Shown piece after piece: positions 1-8,466 of a DNA stretch of 53,775 bases. Origin of the DNA: an uncultured Alphaproteobacteria bacterium. GTDB taxonomy: Bacteria; Pseudomonadota; Alphaproteobacteria; HIMB59; GCA-002718135. The notes below the pieces were generated by a model. The model was not told the DNA's origin and did not search any database. It saw only the letters and a program-made list of their open reading frames with translations. The first letter of the stretch is position 1. Each line of letters starts with the position of its first letter. A program made the translations under genes and the position numbers. The stretch is taken from contig CACNHT010000008.1 in the NCBI GenBank assembly GCA_902620285.1, positions 1 through 53,775 of the forward strand, written 5' to 3'.

Positions 1-1
1 A

Positions 2-289
2 GTTCAACAAAAAAATATTCTTCATGGTTATCAGAGTCATATTAAAGTTACTAACGATAAATCAATTTTTAAAAAAAATTTTAATTTCCTTGGAGGTCGA
101 TATCATTCCTTAAAAATGGCTGAACCATTTGTTTCTCAATCAATGATAATTACAATGCGTTGTGTAAAAACAAATGTAGCAATGGCGGTTGAAGATGATA
201 TTAATAAAGTTTATGGATTACAGTTTCACCCAGATTCATTTTTAACTCCACATGGAAAATATCTTATTAAAAAAATCCTTTCACGCTAA
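2..289 (+). CDS. pabA: Glutamine amidotransferase subunit of anthranilate/aminodeoxychorismate synthase (C-terminal fragment)
   Basis: Cut by the window's left edge; the last 95 residues are visible. This class I glutamine amidotransferase subunit supplies ammonia to chorismate, making aminodeoxychorismate for folate or anthranilate for tryptophan. The fragment shows the family motifs GRYHSLK, a VED turn and LQFHPDSFLTPHGKYLI, the block that carries the catalytic His. The residue two after that His is Asp (FHPD) where most relatives have the triad Glu (FHPE). It overlaps the next gene, pabC, by 38 bases and heads a folate operon, which favours a PabA role. A dual TrpG/PabA role, as in many bacteria, is possible. 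The nucleophile Cys lies outside the window. Confidence 0.85.
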   Translation, partial: VQQKNILHGYQSHIKVTNDKSIFKKNFNFLGGRYHSLKMAEPFVSQSMIITMRCVKTNVAMAVEDDINKVYGLQFHPDSFLTPHGKYLIKKILSR

Positions 290-1007
290 GAATTTTAAAT
301 TACTTAAGTTCAATTCACTTTGGGGTTACAAGGGCATCTTTACAACTATTAGACTATTTGGCAAAGAGCCAAATTTTATCTTAGTTGATCAGCATTTAAA
401 AAAACTAAATAAAGATTTAAGATACTTTGGCATTGATGCTAAAATTTCAAAAAATTTTTTAACCAATTTTTTAAATAAATATTCTAAAATTAAAAATTAC
501 GACCACCTATTAAGAATTGCAGTCACAAAAAAAATAATCTCATTATCTGTACGTAAAAGAAACAAAGATCATAAGTATTTTACTGCAAAATTTTTTAGAT
601 TCCAACGGGCTTTACCTAACTTCAAAAACTTACAGTACAAAAAAATAATTTCTTTACAAAAAAAAATTAATTTACAAAAAGAAGAGATTCTTTTTTATTT
701 TAACAACAAAATTTTAGAAGGCTCTACGACCAATTTAATTTTTGCAAACGGTAATAAATTATTCACTCCAAAAAATTACTATTATCATGGAATTACTCTA
801 GAATACTTAATTAAAAATCTGCCTTACAAAATTCATAGAACAGATATTAATATTTCTAGTTTACATCAATTTAGTGAAATACTTCTAGTTGGCTCTGGTA
901 AAGGTGTGGTTAGTATTTCTTTTATTAAACAATTTAATTGGTATAGGTCTTCAATGAAAATGTATAATTTATTATCAAAAAAATATGCAAAAATATTATT
1001 GAAATGA
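252..1007 (+). CDS. pabC: Aminodeoxychorismate lyase-like class IV aminotransferase
   Basis: A 251-residue fold-type IV PLP enzyme, most likely 4-amino-4-deoxychorismate lyase, which releases pyruvate to give p-aminobenzoate. Family marks are the GIFTTIRLF segment near residue 30 (the usual G.FET.R), EGSTTNLIF near residue 155 and the PLP-phosphate loop region LVGSGKGVVSI near residue 213. The protein is divergent and very rich in Lys, Asn and Ile. It starts with ATG inside the end of the amidotransferase gene and its stop overlaps the folP start (ATGA). Its place between pabA and folP is the main argument for PabC over a branched-chain or D-amino-acid aminotransferase, which share the fold. 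Confidence 0.8.
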   Translation: MENILLKKSFHAKNFKLLKFNSLWGYKGIFTTIRLFGKEPNFILVDQHLKKLNKDLRYFGIDAKISKNFLTNFLNKYSKIKNYDHLLRIAVTKKIISLSVRKRNKDHKYFTAKFFRFQRALPNFKNLQYKKIISLQKKINLQKEEILFYFNNKILEGSTTNLIFANGNKLFTPKNYYYHGITLEYLIKNLPYKIHRTDINISSLHQFSEILLVGSGKGVVSISFIKQFNWYRSSMKMYNLLSKKYAKILLK

Positions 1008-1822
1008 AATTAGGAAATTATAATTTTAAACTATCTAGTCCAACGGTAATGGGAATATGTAATGTTACTCCTGACTCTTTTAGTGATGGTGGAAAGAGTT
1101 TTAAAAGTTCAGATGCACTAAAAAATATCAAAGAAATGATAAAAAATGGAGCAAGTATTATTGATATTGGGGCAGAAAGTACAAGACCTGGTTCAGATCC
1201 ATTAACACACAAAGAAGAAGTTAAAAGATTAGAGCCGATATTAAAAAAATTGCCAAAAAATAAATTTGTCATATCGATTGATACTAATAAAATTGAAACT
1301 CAAGAATATGCATTAAATATGGGAGCACATATTATAAATGATGTCTTCGGTGGCTCAGAAGATTTATTTTTTTTAACTAAAAAATTTAAAACAGGTTTAA
1401 TTTTAATGCACACACCTGCACCACCCAAAACTATGCAAAAGAAAATACACTCATATAATAATGTTGTACAAGATATTAAAAAAATATTTCTTCAGAAAAT
1501 TAAACAATTAGAAAAAATAAAAATTCCTTCATCCAAAGTTTGGTTTGACCCAGGTATTGGTTTTGGTAAAAATTTAAAACAAAATATAGAAATCATGCAA
1601 AAAATTAATCAATTTAAGTTTAAGGGATATGGATTATTATTAGGATCATCTAGAAAAAGCTGGATTAACTTCATAGATAAGAGTGAAACAAATCAAAGAT
1701 TGGGAGGTTCAATCGCTTCTGCATTATATTGTTATCAAAAGGGAGTTGATATATTTAGAGTTCACGACATAAAAGAAACGTCTCAATCATTAAAAATTTT
1801 TGAAAAACTATGTTCAAAGTAG
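1004..1822 (+). CDS. folP: Dihydropteroate synthase
   Basis: This 272-residue TIM-barrel enzyme condenses p-aminobenzoate with 6-hydroxymethyl-dihydropterin pyrophosphate in folate synthesis (cytoplasm). All signature blocks are present: GICNVTPDSFSDGG near residues 17-30, DIGAESTRPG near 54-63, SIDTN near 91, DPGIGFGK near 182-189, GSSRKS near 214-219 and the terminal RVHD near 252. Length is normal for the family. It overlaps pabC by 4 bases and folB by 13 bases, so translation is probably coupled along the operon. Identification is secure. Confidence 0.97.
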   Translation: MKLGNYNFKLSSPTVMGICNVTPDSFSDGGKSFKSSDALKNIKEMIKNGASIIDIGAESTRPGSDPLTHKEEVKRLEPILKKLPKNKFVISIDTNKIETQEYALNMGAHIINDVFGGSEDLFFLTKKFKTGLILMHTPAPPKTMQKKIHSYNNVVQDIKKIFLQKIKQLEKIKIPSSKVWFDPGIGFGKNLKQNIEIMQKINQFKFKGYGLLLGSSRKSWINFIDKSETNQRLGGSIASALYCYQKGVDIFRVHDIKETSQSLKIFEKLCSK

Positions 1823-2154
1823 AAATTAAAAACTTATCCATCAGTGCAAATATAGGTATCACTGCCCAGGAGAGAAAGAAAAAACAGTTGTTAAAGGTAA
1901 CATTAGAATTTAGTTATCCTGTTAAAAACTCACTAGATTTAAACAATATAAATAATGTGAAGAATTATTCATCTATTACAAAATATTTAAAAACTTTCAT
2001 AAAGGAGTCTCAATCACATACTCTTGAGCATTTAATAATAAAAACATCCAATGTTCTTGAAAAAAAATTTAAAATAAAAAAAGTTAAAATTACAATTAAT
2101 AAAACAGCTGTAGCAAAAAAATATGGAGCTGACTCACTAAGTGTATCAAACTGA
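1810..2154 (+). CDS. folB: Dihydroneopterin aldolase
   Basis: A 114-residue member of the FolB family, which converts dihydroneopterin to 6-hydroxymethyl-dihydropterin and glycolaldehyde. Visible marks are the N-terminal I.ANIGIT.QER segment, the HTLEHLI motif near residues 67-73 holding the conserved Glu that binds the pterin, and a C-terminal strand with a conserved Lys (INKTAVAKK). Size matches the family (about 115-120). It overlaps folP upstream and folK downstream by 13-14 bases, typical of coupled fol genes. Confidence 0.92.
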   Translation: MFKVEIKNLSISANIGITAQERKKKQLLKVTLEFSYPVKNSLDLNNINNVKNYSSITKYLKTFIKESQSHTLEHLIIKTSNVLEKKFKIKKVKITINKTAVAKKYGADSLSVSN

Positions 2155-2641
2155 AACAATAATCGCACTTGGCTCAAATCTAGGTAATGCTATATTTAAT
2201 TTACGGTGTGCTGTTAGAGAGTTAGAAAATATTGGTAATATAAAAAAATTTGCAAATATTTATGTTTCTTCTCCTTATGGATACAAATCGCAAAGTAATT
2301 TTTTTAACACCGCAATAAAACTATGTACCAACCAGCAGCCATTAGAATTAATAAATAATATTTATGAAATTGAAAAAAAATTAAAAAAAAATAAAAAAAT
2401 TATCAATGGTCCAAGAAACATTGATTTGGATATTATTTTTTTTGGCAAACAAATATTTATTAAAAAAAATTTAATAATTCCTCACCCAAGAGCAGCTGAA
2501 AGAGATTTCGTGTTATATCCAATACTTGATATCGATCCATTTTTCAGACATCCACTTGAAAAAAAATCAATAAAAGTCTTATCGAAAGAGTTGCAAAACA
2601 AATATATTATTAAACGATTATCCTACCGAAATTTGATTTAA
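2141..2641 (+). CDS. folK: 2-amino-4-hydroxy-6-hydroxymethyldihydropteridine pyrophosphokinase
   Basis: This 166-residue HPPK transfers pyrophosphate from ATP to hydroxymethyl-dihydropterin, making the substrate for FolP. It starts with GTG inside folB. It shows IALGSNLGNA near residue 8, GPRNIDLDIIFF near residues 90-101 with the metal-binding Asp pair, and IPHPRAAERDFVLYPILDI near residues 112-130. It is the last gene of the visible folate run. Its 3' end overlaps the convergent TrpF-like gene by 24 bases. Confidence 0.95.
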   Translation: MYQTETIIALGSNLGNAIFNLRCAVRELENIGNIKKFANIYVSSPYGYKSQSNFFNTAIKLCTNQQPLELINNIYEIEKKLKKNKKIINGPRNIDLDIIFFGKQIFIKKNLIIPHPRAAERDFVLYPILDIDPFFRHPLEKKSIKVLSKELQNKYIIKRLSYRNLI

Positions 2642-3268
2642 AAAATCTTTGAGTTTTGATTTAGAAATTAAATTTCTCTGATTTTTCAAACTTCTAGAAA
2701 TATCTAATCCAAAAGGTGTTATTTGTTTTAGAATGTTGGAAACATTTTTTTTGTCTATACCGCCACCAATATAAACTGGAATATTTTTACTTTTTATAAA
2801 CTGTATTTGTTTAATACTTTTTCTCAATGAATACTTTTTAATACTCTTTTTCCTATAAACATTCATATCAAAATAAATAACATCAACAATTTTTCTAATT
2901 GATTCAATGTATTTTTTATCAAAATTTTCTGGATTAATTGCAATCCCAATTTTTAATCTTCTAAATATTTTTTTTATTTTTAATAAATCTTTTTTGGGAA
3001 AATGATATGAACATGAAATTGTCTTTGGCTTTGTAAAATCTATTTGCTCTATTAGCTTGTCTAAAGATACATACCGAGTCAGAAGTACTGATTCTATCTT
3101 ATAATTTTTACATTCTTTAATTAATGATTGTATTTTTTTATCACTAACTGTGTTTGGTCCATTTAAATTTTTACTTGCAAAACCCAATGATTTTATTTTA
3201 TTTTTATGTGCCACTTCAACAGATTTTACATTTGTTATGCCACAAATTTTTAGAGGTATATTTTTCAT
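2618..3268 (-). CDS. Divergent phosphoribosylanthranilate isomerase (TrpF)-like protein
   Basis: This 216-residue (beta/alpha)8-type protein resembles TrpF. The N-terminal KICGIT with Cys9 matches the TrpF general base, Asp134 sits where the general acid is expected (VIYFDMN), and GGGI near residue 168 and GLDISRS near 187 match the phosphate-binding end of the barrel. However, the SPR motif after strand 2 reads SKNLNGPNTV, and the GGTG motif after the catalytic Asp is absent, replaced by a Lys-rich loop. It may be a fast-evolving true TrpF or a relative with another substrate. It is monocistronic here and convergent with folK. No trp partner is visible. Confidence 0.6.
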   Translation of the reverse strand: MKNIPLKICGITNVKSVEVAHKNKIKSLGFASKNLNGPNTVSDKKIQSLIKECKNYKIESVLLTRYVSLDKLIEQIDFTKPKTISCSYHFPKKDLLKIKKIFRRLKIGIAINPENFDKKYIESIRKIVDVIYFDMNVYRKKSIKKYSLRKSIKQIQFIKSKNIPVYIGGGIDKKNVSNILKQITPFGLDISRSLKNQRNLISKSKLKDFLNQISVG

Positions 3269-3320
3269 TAAATTTTATTTTTAAAAATTATAAATATATG
3301 TAAACTATTTTTTTTTATAT

Positions 3321-4757
3321 ATGTCATTAAATTTTTATAGACGAGTAGCGTTTGGCCTGTCGCTAAATGAAAAACCAGATAAAGATCCTCTTAATTGGGC
3401 AATAAATCAATTAGATAACATACCTGATCTCTTGTGGCCTGGAACAATCCCTACAGAAAAAGATTTAAGAAAAAAATATGGTGAATGGGTCTACGGAGAT
3501 AGAGAAGTTTTAAGAAAAAAATTTAAAAATGATAAACATGCCTATAGGAAAGCAAAAGATGAATTAAGAATAAAAACTGGAGAAAGATATTTTGAATTAA
3601 ATGAACATGCCATTCGTCATTTTCAAACAAAGTATTCCAAACAACCTGTTTTCGAGCGTTTCTGGCTTTTTTGGGGAAATCATTTTGCAATAAGTGAAAA
3701 AGATTTTCTAGCAGAGTTTAGTACCGGACCCTATCAACGTGAAATTATTAGACCTAACATGGTTAAAACTTTTGAAGAAATGGTTCAGTCAGTTACAACT
3801 TCATGGTGTATGATTCATCACCTTGATAATTCAGAATCTTTTGGTCCCAATTCTAAAAAAGGAATGGAGTGGGGAGAAACTATAAACGAAAATCATGCAA
3901 GAGAATTATTAGAGTTACATACAGTATCTCCAAATGCCGGATACACACAGGAAGATGTGATTCAATTAGCCTATATCATGACAGGTTGGGCTCACAAATG
4001 GGATAGAAGAAACTTAGAAACCGGTGATATATGGTTTGATCAAGAAATGCATCAAAAAGGAGATAAAATTGTTTTAGGAGTTAAATATAAAAACGATGCA
4101 AAAAGAGAACTTGCTAAAGTAATTCATGATTTAGCAACACACCCAATCTGCATCAAATTTGTTTCAACAAAATTATGTAGACATTTTATTACAGATGAAC
4201 CAACAGATGAAATGATAAAGCCAGTAATAGAAGCATGGAACAAATCCGATGGAAACTTAATTGAAATTCACAAAGCAGTTATAACGCAAGCTTATAAATA
4301 TAATGAGAATACACATAAATTTCATCCACCTGAAATATGGTTAATGCAATTATCTAGAATGTTTGATTTAAATATTCCGCTTTCTTTTGAAAAAATGAAT
4401 TATACTTTTAAGTCAAAGCCAAATAATAGGCAAAGACAATTATCATGGATACTTAGAGAAATAGGTCATTCACCTTATCGCGCCAAACAACCTAATGGTT
4501 GGAGTGATTTGGAGGTAGATTGGGTATCACCAGAATTATTATTACGCCGCTTTTGGTTTGCTTCAGTTGAACTTCCCATGCTTGTTAAATCTGGAAACAG
4601 ATCCCATGGTTTTATTTTAGCTTGTCTTAAAAATAATTTTGAAGATCATAAAAATATGGCGTCTCTTATTGATAATTTTAGATTTGGCACATCAGATTAT
4701 GATTTAGGTCAAAAGTATGGAGTCATTTGTAATTTGCCAGGAGTATTAAAAATATGA
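3321..4757 (+). CDS. DUF1800 family protein
   Basis: A 478-residue DUF1800 protein, recognisable from the N-terminal FYRRVAFGL, the central ENHARELLELHTVSPNAGYTQEDV block near residues 193-216, and the paired downstream gene. DUF1800 proteins almost always sit beside a DUF1501 gene; the biochemical role is not established. There is no N-terminal signal peptide or membrane segment, so any export would have to occur with its Tat-targeted partner. The stop overlaps the next start (ATGA). No good ribosome-binding site precedes the ATG. Confidence 0.85.
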   Translation: MSLNFYRRVAFGLSLNEKPDKDPLNWAINQLDNIPDLLWPGTIPTEKDLRKKYGEWVYGDREVLRKKFKNDKHAYRKAKDELRIKTGERYFELNEHAIRHFQTKYSKQPVFERFWLFWGNHFAISEKDFLAEFSTGPYQREIIRPNMVKTFEEMVQSVTTSWCMIHHLDNSESFGPNSKKGMEWGETINENHARELLELHTVSPNAGYTQEDVIQLAYIMTGWAHKWDRRNLETGDIWFDQEMHQKGDKIVLGVKYKNDAKRELAKVIHDLATHPICIKFVSTKLCRHFITDEPTDEMIKPVIEAWNKSDGNLIEIHKAVITQAYKYNENTHKFHPPEIWLMQLSRMFDLNIPLSFEKMNYTFKSKPNNRQRQLSWILREIGHSPYRAKQPNGWSDLEVDWVSPELLLRRFWFASVELPMLVKSGNRSHGFILACLKNNFEDHKNMASLIDNFRFGTSDYDLGQKYGVICNLPGVLKI

Positions 4758-5905
4758 ACTGCACAAGAAGAAATTTTTTAATTGGAGGATCAACAACATT
4801 ATTTCTTTCTGGATATTTTCCAAAAATAAGTTTTGCTTCAATGCAGAAAAAAAATTTAATTATCATATCACTTCGTGGGGGAATGGATGGTTTAACAGCG
4901 GTTCCTGTTATTGGAGATAAACGTCTTAAAAAATTGAGAAAAAAACTTATTCTGGAAGACGTTCTTAATTTGAACAGTGATTTTGGTCTTCACCCTAAAT
5001 TAGAAATTTTTCATAAACTCTGGCAAAAAAATCAAGCGGGATTTGTTCATGCAACAAATATTCCTTACACAGGTAGATCACATTTTGATGGGCAAAATTT
5101 AATGGAAACTGGAGCACACATTCCATACAAAGAAAAAACAGGATGGCTTGGTAGAGGATTACTAGCTTCAAATATTATAGGAAAAGGTCTGGCAATATCT
5201 TTACCAATGCCACTTTTATTAAGAGGCGTGCCACAGAATAATAATTTCTTCCCATCACCAGATTTTGTTGAAACAAAGTTAATAGATCAAATTTATAATG
5301 AATTTAAGGGTGAGCATAACGAGCTAATTAAATCTACACTTGATACAATTAGACAAAGACCATTGTCTATGCAAATAGCTACTGACTCTGATGATAGAAA
5401 AAAACTTGCTCTTGAAGCTGCTAAACAATTAAAAGATCAAAGTGGTCCTCGAGTTGCTGTATTTGATTTAGATGGTTTTGATACCCATGCTGCTCAAGGA
5501 GGTGTTGATGGAGCGCATGCTGACGAACTAGAAGAGGTAAATAAAATTGTTACTATTTTACATGAAAATCTCGGCCAAGCATTTGATAATACACTAATTC
5601 TTACTCTTACTGAATTTGGCCGAACTATAAAACAAAATGGAGGGTATGGAACTGAGCACGGATATGGAAGTGCAATACTAATGGCTGGAGGCTTGTTAAA
5701 AAAATCTCAAGTTTATACAGATTGGCCTGGACTAAAAAAGAAAGAATTGTTTGAGGGAAGAGATCTAAATTCGACTATTGATTCCAGGGCTGTTTATAAT
5801 TCTGCAATGTCAATTTGTTTTAACCAAGATCCAGAATTTTTGCGTAAAAAAGTTTTTTGGGGAGACGAACTTCCTGATTTGTCACAAGAATTGTTTAAGA
5901 TTTAG
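4754..5905 (+). CDS. DUF1501 family Tat-exported protein
   Basis: A 383-residue protein with a clear Tat signal (RRNFLIGGSTTLFLSG at residues 5-20, cleavage probably after FA near residue 28). The body carries the DUF1501 marks LRGGMDGLTAVP near residue 40, GRSHFDGQNLMETG near 108-121, FDLDGFDTHAAQGG near 237 and LTEFGRTIKQNGGYGTEHG near 284-302. The family belongs to the alkaline phosphatase/sulfatase fold group, but no reaction is proven. It is translationally coupled to the DUF1800 gene, which suggests a joint periplasmic function. Confidence 0.88.
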   Translation: MNCTRRNFLIGGSTTLFLSGYFPKISFASMQKKNLIIISLRGGMDGLTAVPVIGDKRLKKLRKKLILEDVLNLNSDFGLHPKLEIFHKLWQKNQAGFVHATNIPYTGRSHFDGQNLMETGAHIPYKEKTGWLGRGLLASNIIGKGLAISLPMPLLLRGVPQNNNFFPSPDFVETKLIDQIYNEFKGEHNELIKSTLDTIRQRPLSMQIATDSDDRKKLALEAAKQLKDQSGPRVAVFDLDGFDTHAAQGGVDGAHADELEEVNKIVTILHENLGQAFDNTLILTLTEFGRTIKQNGGYGTEHGYGSAILMAGGLLKKSQVYTDWPGLKKKELFEGRDLNSTIDSRAVYNSAMSICFNQDPEFLRKKVFWGDELPDLSQELFKI

Positions 5906-5931
5906 AAATAAATAATTTTTTTAGTAATTTC

Positions 5932-6348
5932 ATGTTAAACAAGAATATGGTTTCAGAAAATTTTGATAGTTTATTCAAGGCTGCAAAAAAAGTTAGAGAG
6001 CAAGCTCATGTGCCTTATTCAAATTTTAAAGTAGGAGCAGCTTTTCTAACAGAAGATAGTAAAATTATTACTGGTTGTAATGTTGAAAATGCTGCCTATC
6101 CTCAATCCCAGTGTGCCGAAGCAACTGCAATTGGAAATATGATATCTAATGGAAACAAAAAAATTTTAGAAGTTGTGGTTATAGGTTCAGGTGAATTATT
6201 ATGCTCCCCCTGTGGTGGTTGTAGACAGAGGTTAAGAGAATTTGCTACTTTAGATACTAAGATTCATATGTGTAACGAAAATGGTCATATGAAAACATCT
6301 ACGCTCGAAGAATTACTTCCAGATTCTTTTGGCCCAGAGAATCTTTAA
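5932..6348 (+). CDS. cdd: Cytidine deaminase
   Basis: This 138-residue homotetrameric-type cytidine/deoxycytidine deaminase makes uridine for salvage. The zinc site is complete: Cys61 with catalytic Glu63 in QCAEATAIG, and Cys94/Cys97 in PCGGCRQ. The substrate-side motifs PYSNFKVGAA near residue 28 and GCNVENAAYP near residue 48 are present. ATG at 5932 is used; an in-frame ATG at 5947 gives a more usual N-terminus. Its stop overlaps the purine nucleoside phosphorylase start, and deoA follows, forming a nucleoside-catabolism operon. Confidence 0.95.
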   Translation: MLNKNMVSENFDSLFKAAKKVREQAHVPYSNFKVGAAFLTEDSKIITGCNVENAAYPQSQCAEATAIGNMISNGNKKILEVVVIGSGELLCSPCGGCRQRLREFATLDTKIHMCNENGHMKTSTLEELLPDSFGPENL

Positions 6349-7178
6349 TGTTACCCTCGGCAAAAAAATTTTTAGAAATAACAAATAATACTTCACCCGA
6401 TATTGCTGTAATTTTAGGAAGTGGACTAACTAATTTTTTTGAAAAAAAAGATATTCAAGAATCAATCTCATATGAACAGTTAGCTGATTTTCCACAGCCA
6501 ACTGTCAAAGGTCACGCAGGTAAATTAGTTTTAGGAAAAATAAATAATTTAAATGTTGTTTGTATGTATGGAAGATCACATATTTATGAGGGGCATAATC
6601 CCCAAAGTTTAGCTTCACCCATAAGAGTATTGAAGGACATTGGGTCTAAGTTATTAGTTGTTACAAATGCAGCAGGTAGTTTAGATGAAGCTATGCCGGC
6701 TGGCAGTCTAATGGCAATTAAAGATCATATTAACTGGAGTGGTTTTAATCCACTTATTGGACCCAATGCTGAAGAGTATGGCCCTCGTTTTCATGATATG
6801 AGTGATGGGTATCACAAGTTTTATAGAGATCAGTTAATACAAGTCGCTAAAAAAATAGATCAAAAAATTTATGAAGGTATCTATTGTATGTACTCAGGAC
6901 CAAATTTTGAAACTCCTGCTGAAATCAATGCCTTAAAAGTAATAGGTGGAAATGCAGTTGGAATGTCTACAGTACCAGAAGTTTTAGTTGCTAATCATTG
7001 CGGACTTCCTGTTATTGGTATCAGTGTAATCACCAACTTAGCTGCTGGTATGAATAAAACAAAATTAAGTCATCAAGAAACTTTAGAGAATGCAAGTTTA
7101 GCAGAGAACAATGTTTTAAATTTAATTAAACAATTTATACAAGAAGTTCAATTCGATGATACCTCAAGAGATAATTAG
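6348..7178 (+). CDS. punA: Purine nucleoside phosphorylase (class I, trimeric type)
   Basis: This 276-residue enzyme splits inosine/guanosine-type nucleosides with phosphate into base and (deoxy)ribose-1-phosphate. Motifs are VILGSGLTNF near residue 21, GHAGKLVLG near 55, YGRSHIYEGH near 73 with the catalytic-loop His, TNAAGSL near 108, YSGPNFETPAE near 182-192 with the purine-binding Glu, and GMSTVPEV near 205-212. Length and motif order fit the PunA/XapA group rather than the hexameric DeoD group. It overlaps cdd by 1 base and deoA by 23 bases. Confidence 0.95.
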   Translation: MLPSAKKFLEITNNTSPDIAVILGSGLTNFFEKKDIQESISYEQLADFPQPTVKGHAGKLVLGKINNLNVVCMYGRSHIYEGHNPQSLASPIRVLKDIGSKLLVVTNAAGSLDEAMPAGSLMAIKDHINWSGFNPLIGPNAEEYGPRFHDMSDGYHKFYRDQLIQVAKKIDQKIYEGIYCMYSGPNFETPAEINALKVIGGNAVGMSTVPEVLVANHCGLPVIGISVITNLAAGMNKTKLSHQETLENASLAENNVLNLIKQFIQEVQFDDTSRDN

Positions 7179-8466
7179 AAAGAAAAGAGACCACCAAGAT
7201 CTGTCAAAAGAAGACATCAACTTTTTTGTAGACGGTTTAACCAATGGATCTTTTTCAGATGCACAAATTGCAGCAATGAGCATGGCAATATTTGCAAATG
7301 GAATGACTCCTGAAGAAACTGTTTGTTTAACTGAAGCGATGACAAACTCTGGCGATACAATAAATTGGTCTGAGATTGTAGATTCTGAGTTGGTTTGTGA
7401 TAAGCACTCAACTGGCGGTGTCGGAGACAAGACGAGCATTATTTTAGCACCAATTCTTGCAGCTTGTGGACTGTATGTACCTATGATTTCAGGTAGAGGT
7501 TTGGGTCATACCGGTGGTACTCTAGATAAATTTGATTCAATACCTGGGTACAATACAAAGCCTGATTTAGAAACTTTTAAAAAAGTTGTAAAAGAGGTTG
7601 GTTGTGCAATTATTGGTCAAACCTCTAACTTAGCACCAGCTGATAAAAAATTATATTCTATAAGGGATATTGTAGGTACAGTAGAATCTTTACCTTTAAT
7701 AACATCATCTATTCTTTCAAAAAAAATTGCAAGCGGTCTTTCATCGTTAGTCCTTGATGTAAAAGTTGGTAATGGATCTTTTAATAGTACTATTGATATA
7801 GCAAGAGATTTATCCAACTCCTTAGTAAGAGTCGCTAAAGGAGCAGGTTTACATTGTGAAGCTATATTAACAGATATGAATCAGGTCTTAGGTAAAAGTG
7901 CTGGTCATACACTAGAAATATTAGAATGCATAAAATATATTAAAAATGATTTTAAAGATCATCGATTAGAGAAAATCACTAATGAATTAATATCTTCGCT
8001 ATTAGTAAACATTTATAAAATTTCAAAAGAAGAGGCTTATAATAAAATTAATACGGTTATTAATAATGGACTAGCTGCAGAAAAATTTGAAATGATGATT
8101 GCAGCATTGGGTGGACCAAAAAATATTTTAACATCTTATGAAAAAGATCTAACTAATACATCTATTCAAAAAGATATATTTTCTATTGAAGGTGGATGGA
8201 TAGAAAATATTCATACCAGAGAATTAGGCCTGATACTTATTGAACTTGGAGGTGGAAGAAAACAGGTTACCGATAAAATAAATTATGGAGTTGGATATGA
8301 TAATGTTCTCAATATTGGTGATGAAGTAAATTCCTCAACTCCTCTGTTAAGTTTATACTCAAGTAAAAATATAGATAATAATTTAATAAATAAAATAAAA
8401 GGCTGTTTCATTATTTCAGATAAAAAAACTCAAAAACTATCTGAAATATTTGAAACTATAAATTAA
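7156..8466 (+). CDS. deoA: Thymidine phosphorylase
   Basis: A 436-residue enzyme that phosphorolyses thymidine/deoxyuridine. It begins with the usual P.EIIRKKRD segment, which supports ATG 7156 despite the overlap. The dinucleoside-phosphorylase signature is clear: KHSTGGVGDKTSI near residue 81-93 (phosphate loop), SGRGLGHTGGTLDKF near 112-126, and LYSIRDIVGTVESLPLI near 168-184 with the thymidine-binding Arg/Ser/Lys. KHSTGGVGD and the length separate it from anthranilate phosphoribosyltransferase. With Cdd and PNP it lets the cell use deoxynucleosides as a source of base, pentose and carbon. Confidence 0.96.
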   Translation: MIPQEIIRKKRDHQDLSKEDINFFVDGLTNGSFSDAQIAAMSMAIFANGMTPEETVCLTEAMTNSGDTINWSEIVDSELVCDKHSTGGVGDKTSIILAPILAACGLYVPMISGRGLGHTGGTLDKFDSIPGYNTKPDLETFKKVVKEVGCAIIGQTSNLAPADKKLYSIRDIVGTVESLPLITSSILSKKIASGLSSLVLDVKVGNGSFNSTIDIARDLSNSLVRVAKGAGLHCEAILTDMNQVLGKSAGHTLEILECIKYIKNDFKDHRLEKITNELISSLLVNIYKISKEEAYNKINTVINNGLAAEKFEMMIAALGGPKNILTSYEKDLTNTSIQKDIFSIEGGWIENIHTRELGLILIELGGGRKQVTDKINYGVGYDNVLNIGDEVNSSTPLLSLYSSKNIDNNLINKIKGCFIISDKKTQKLSEIFETIN

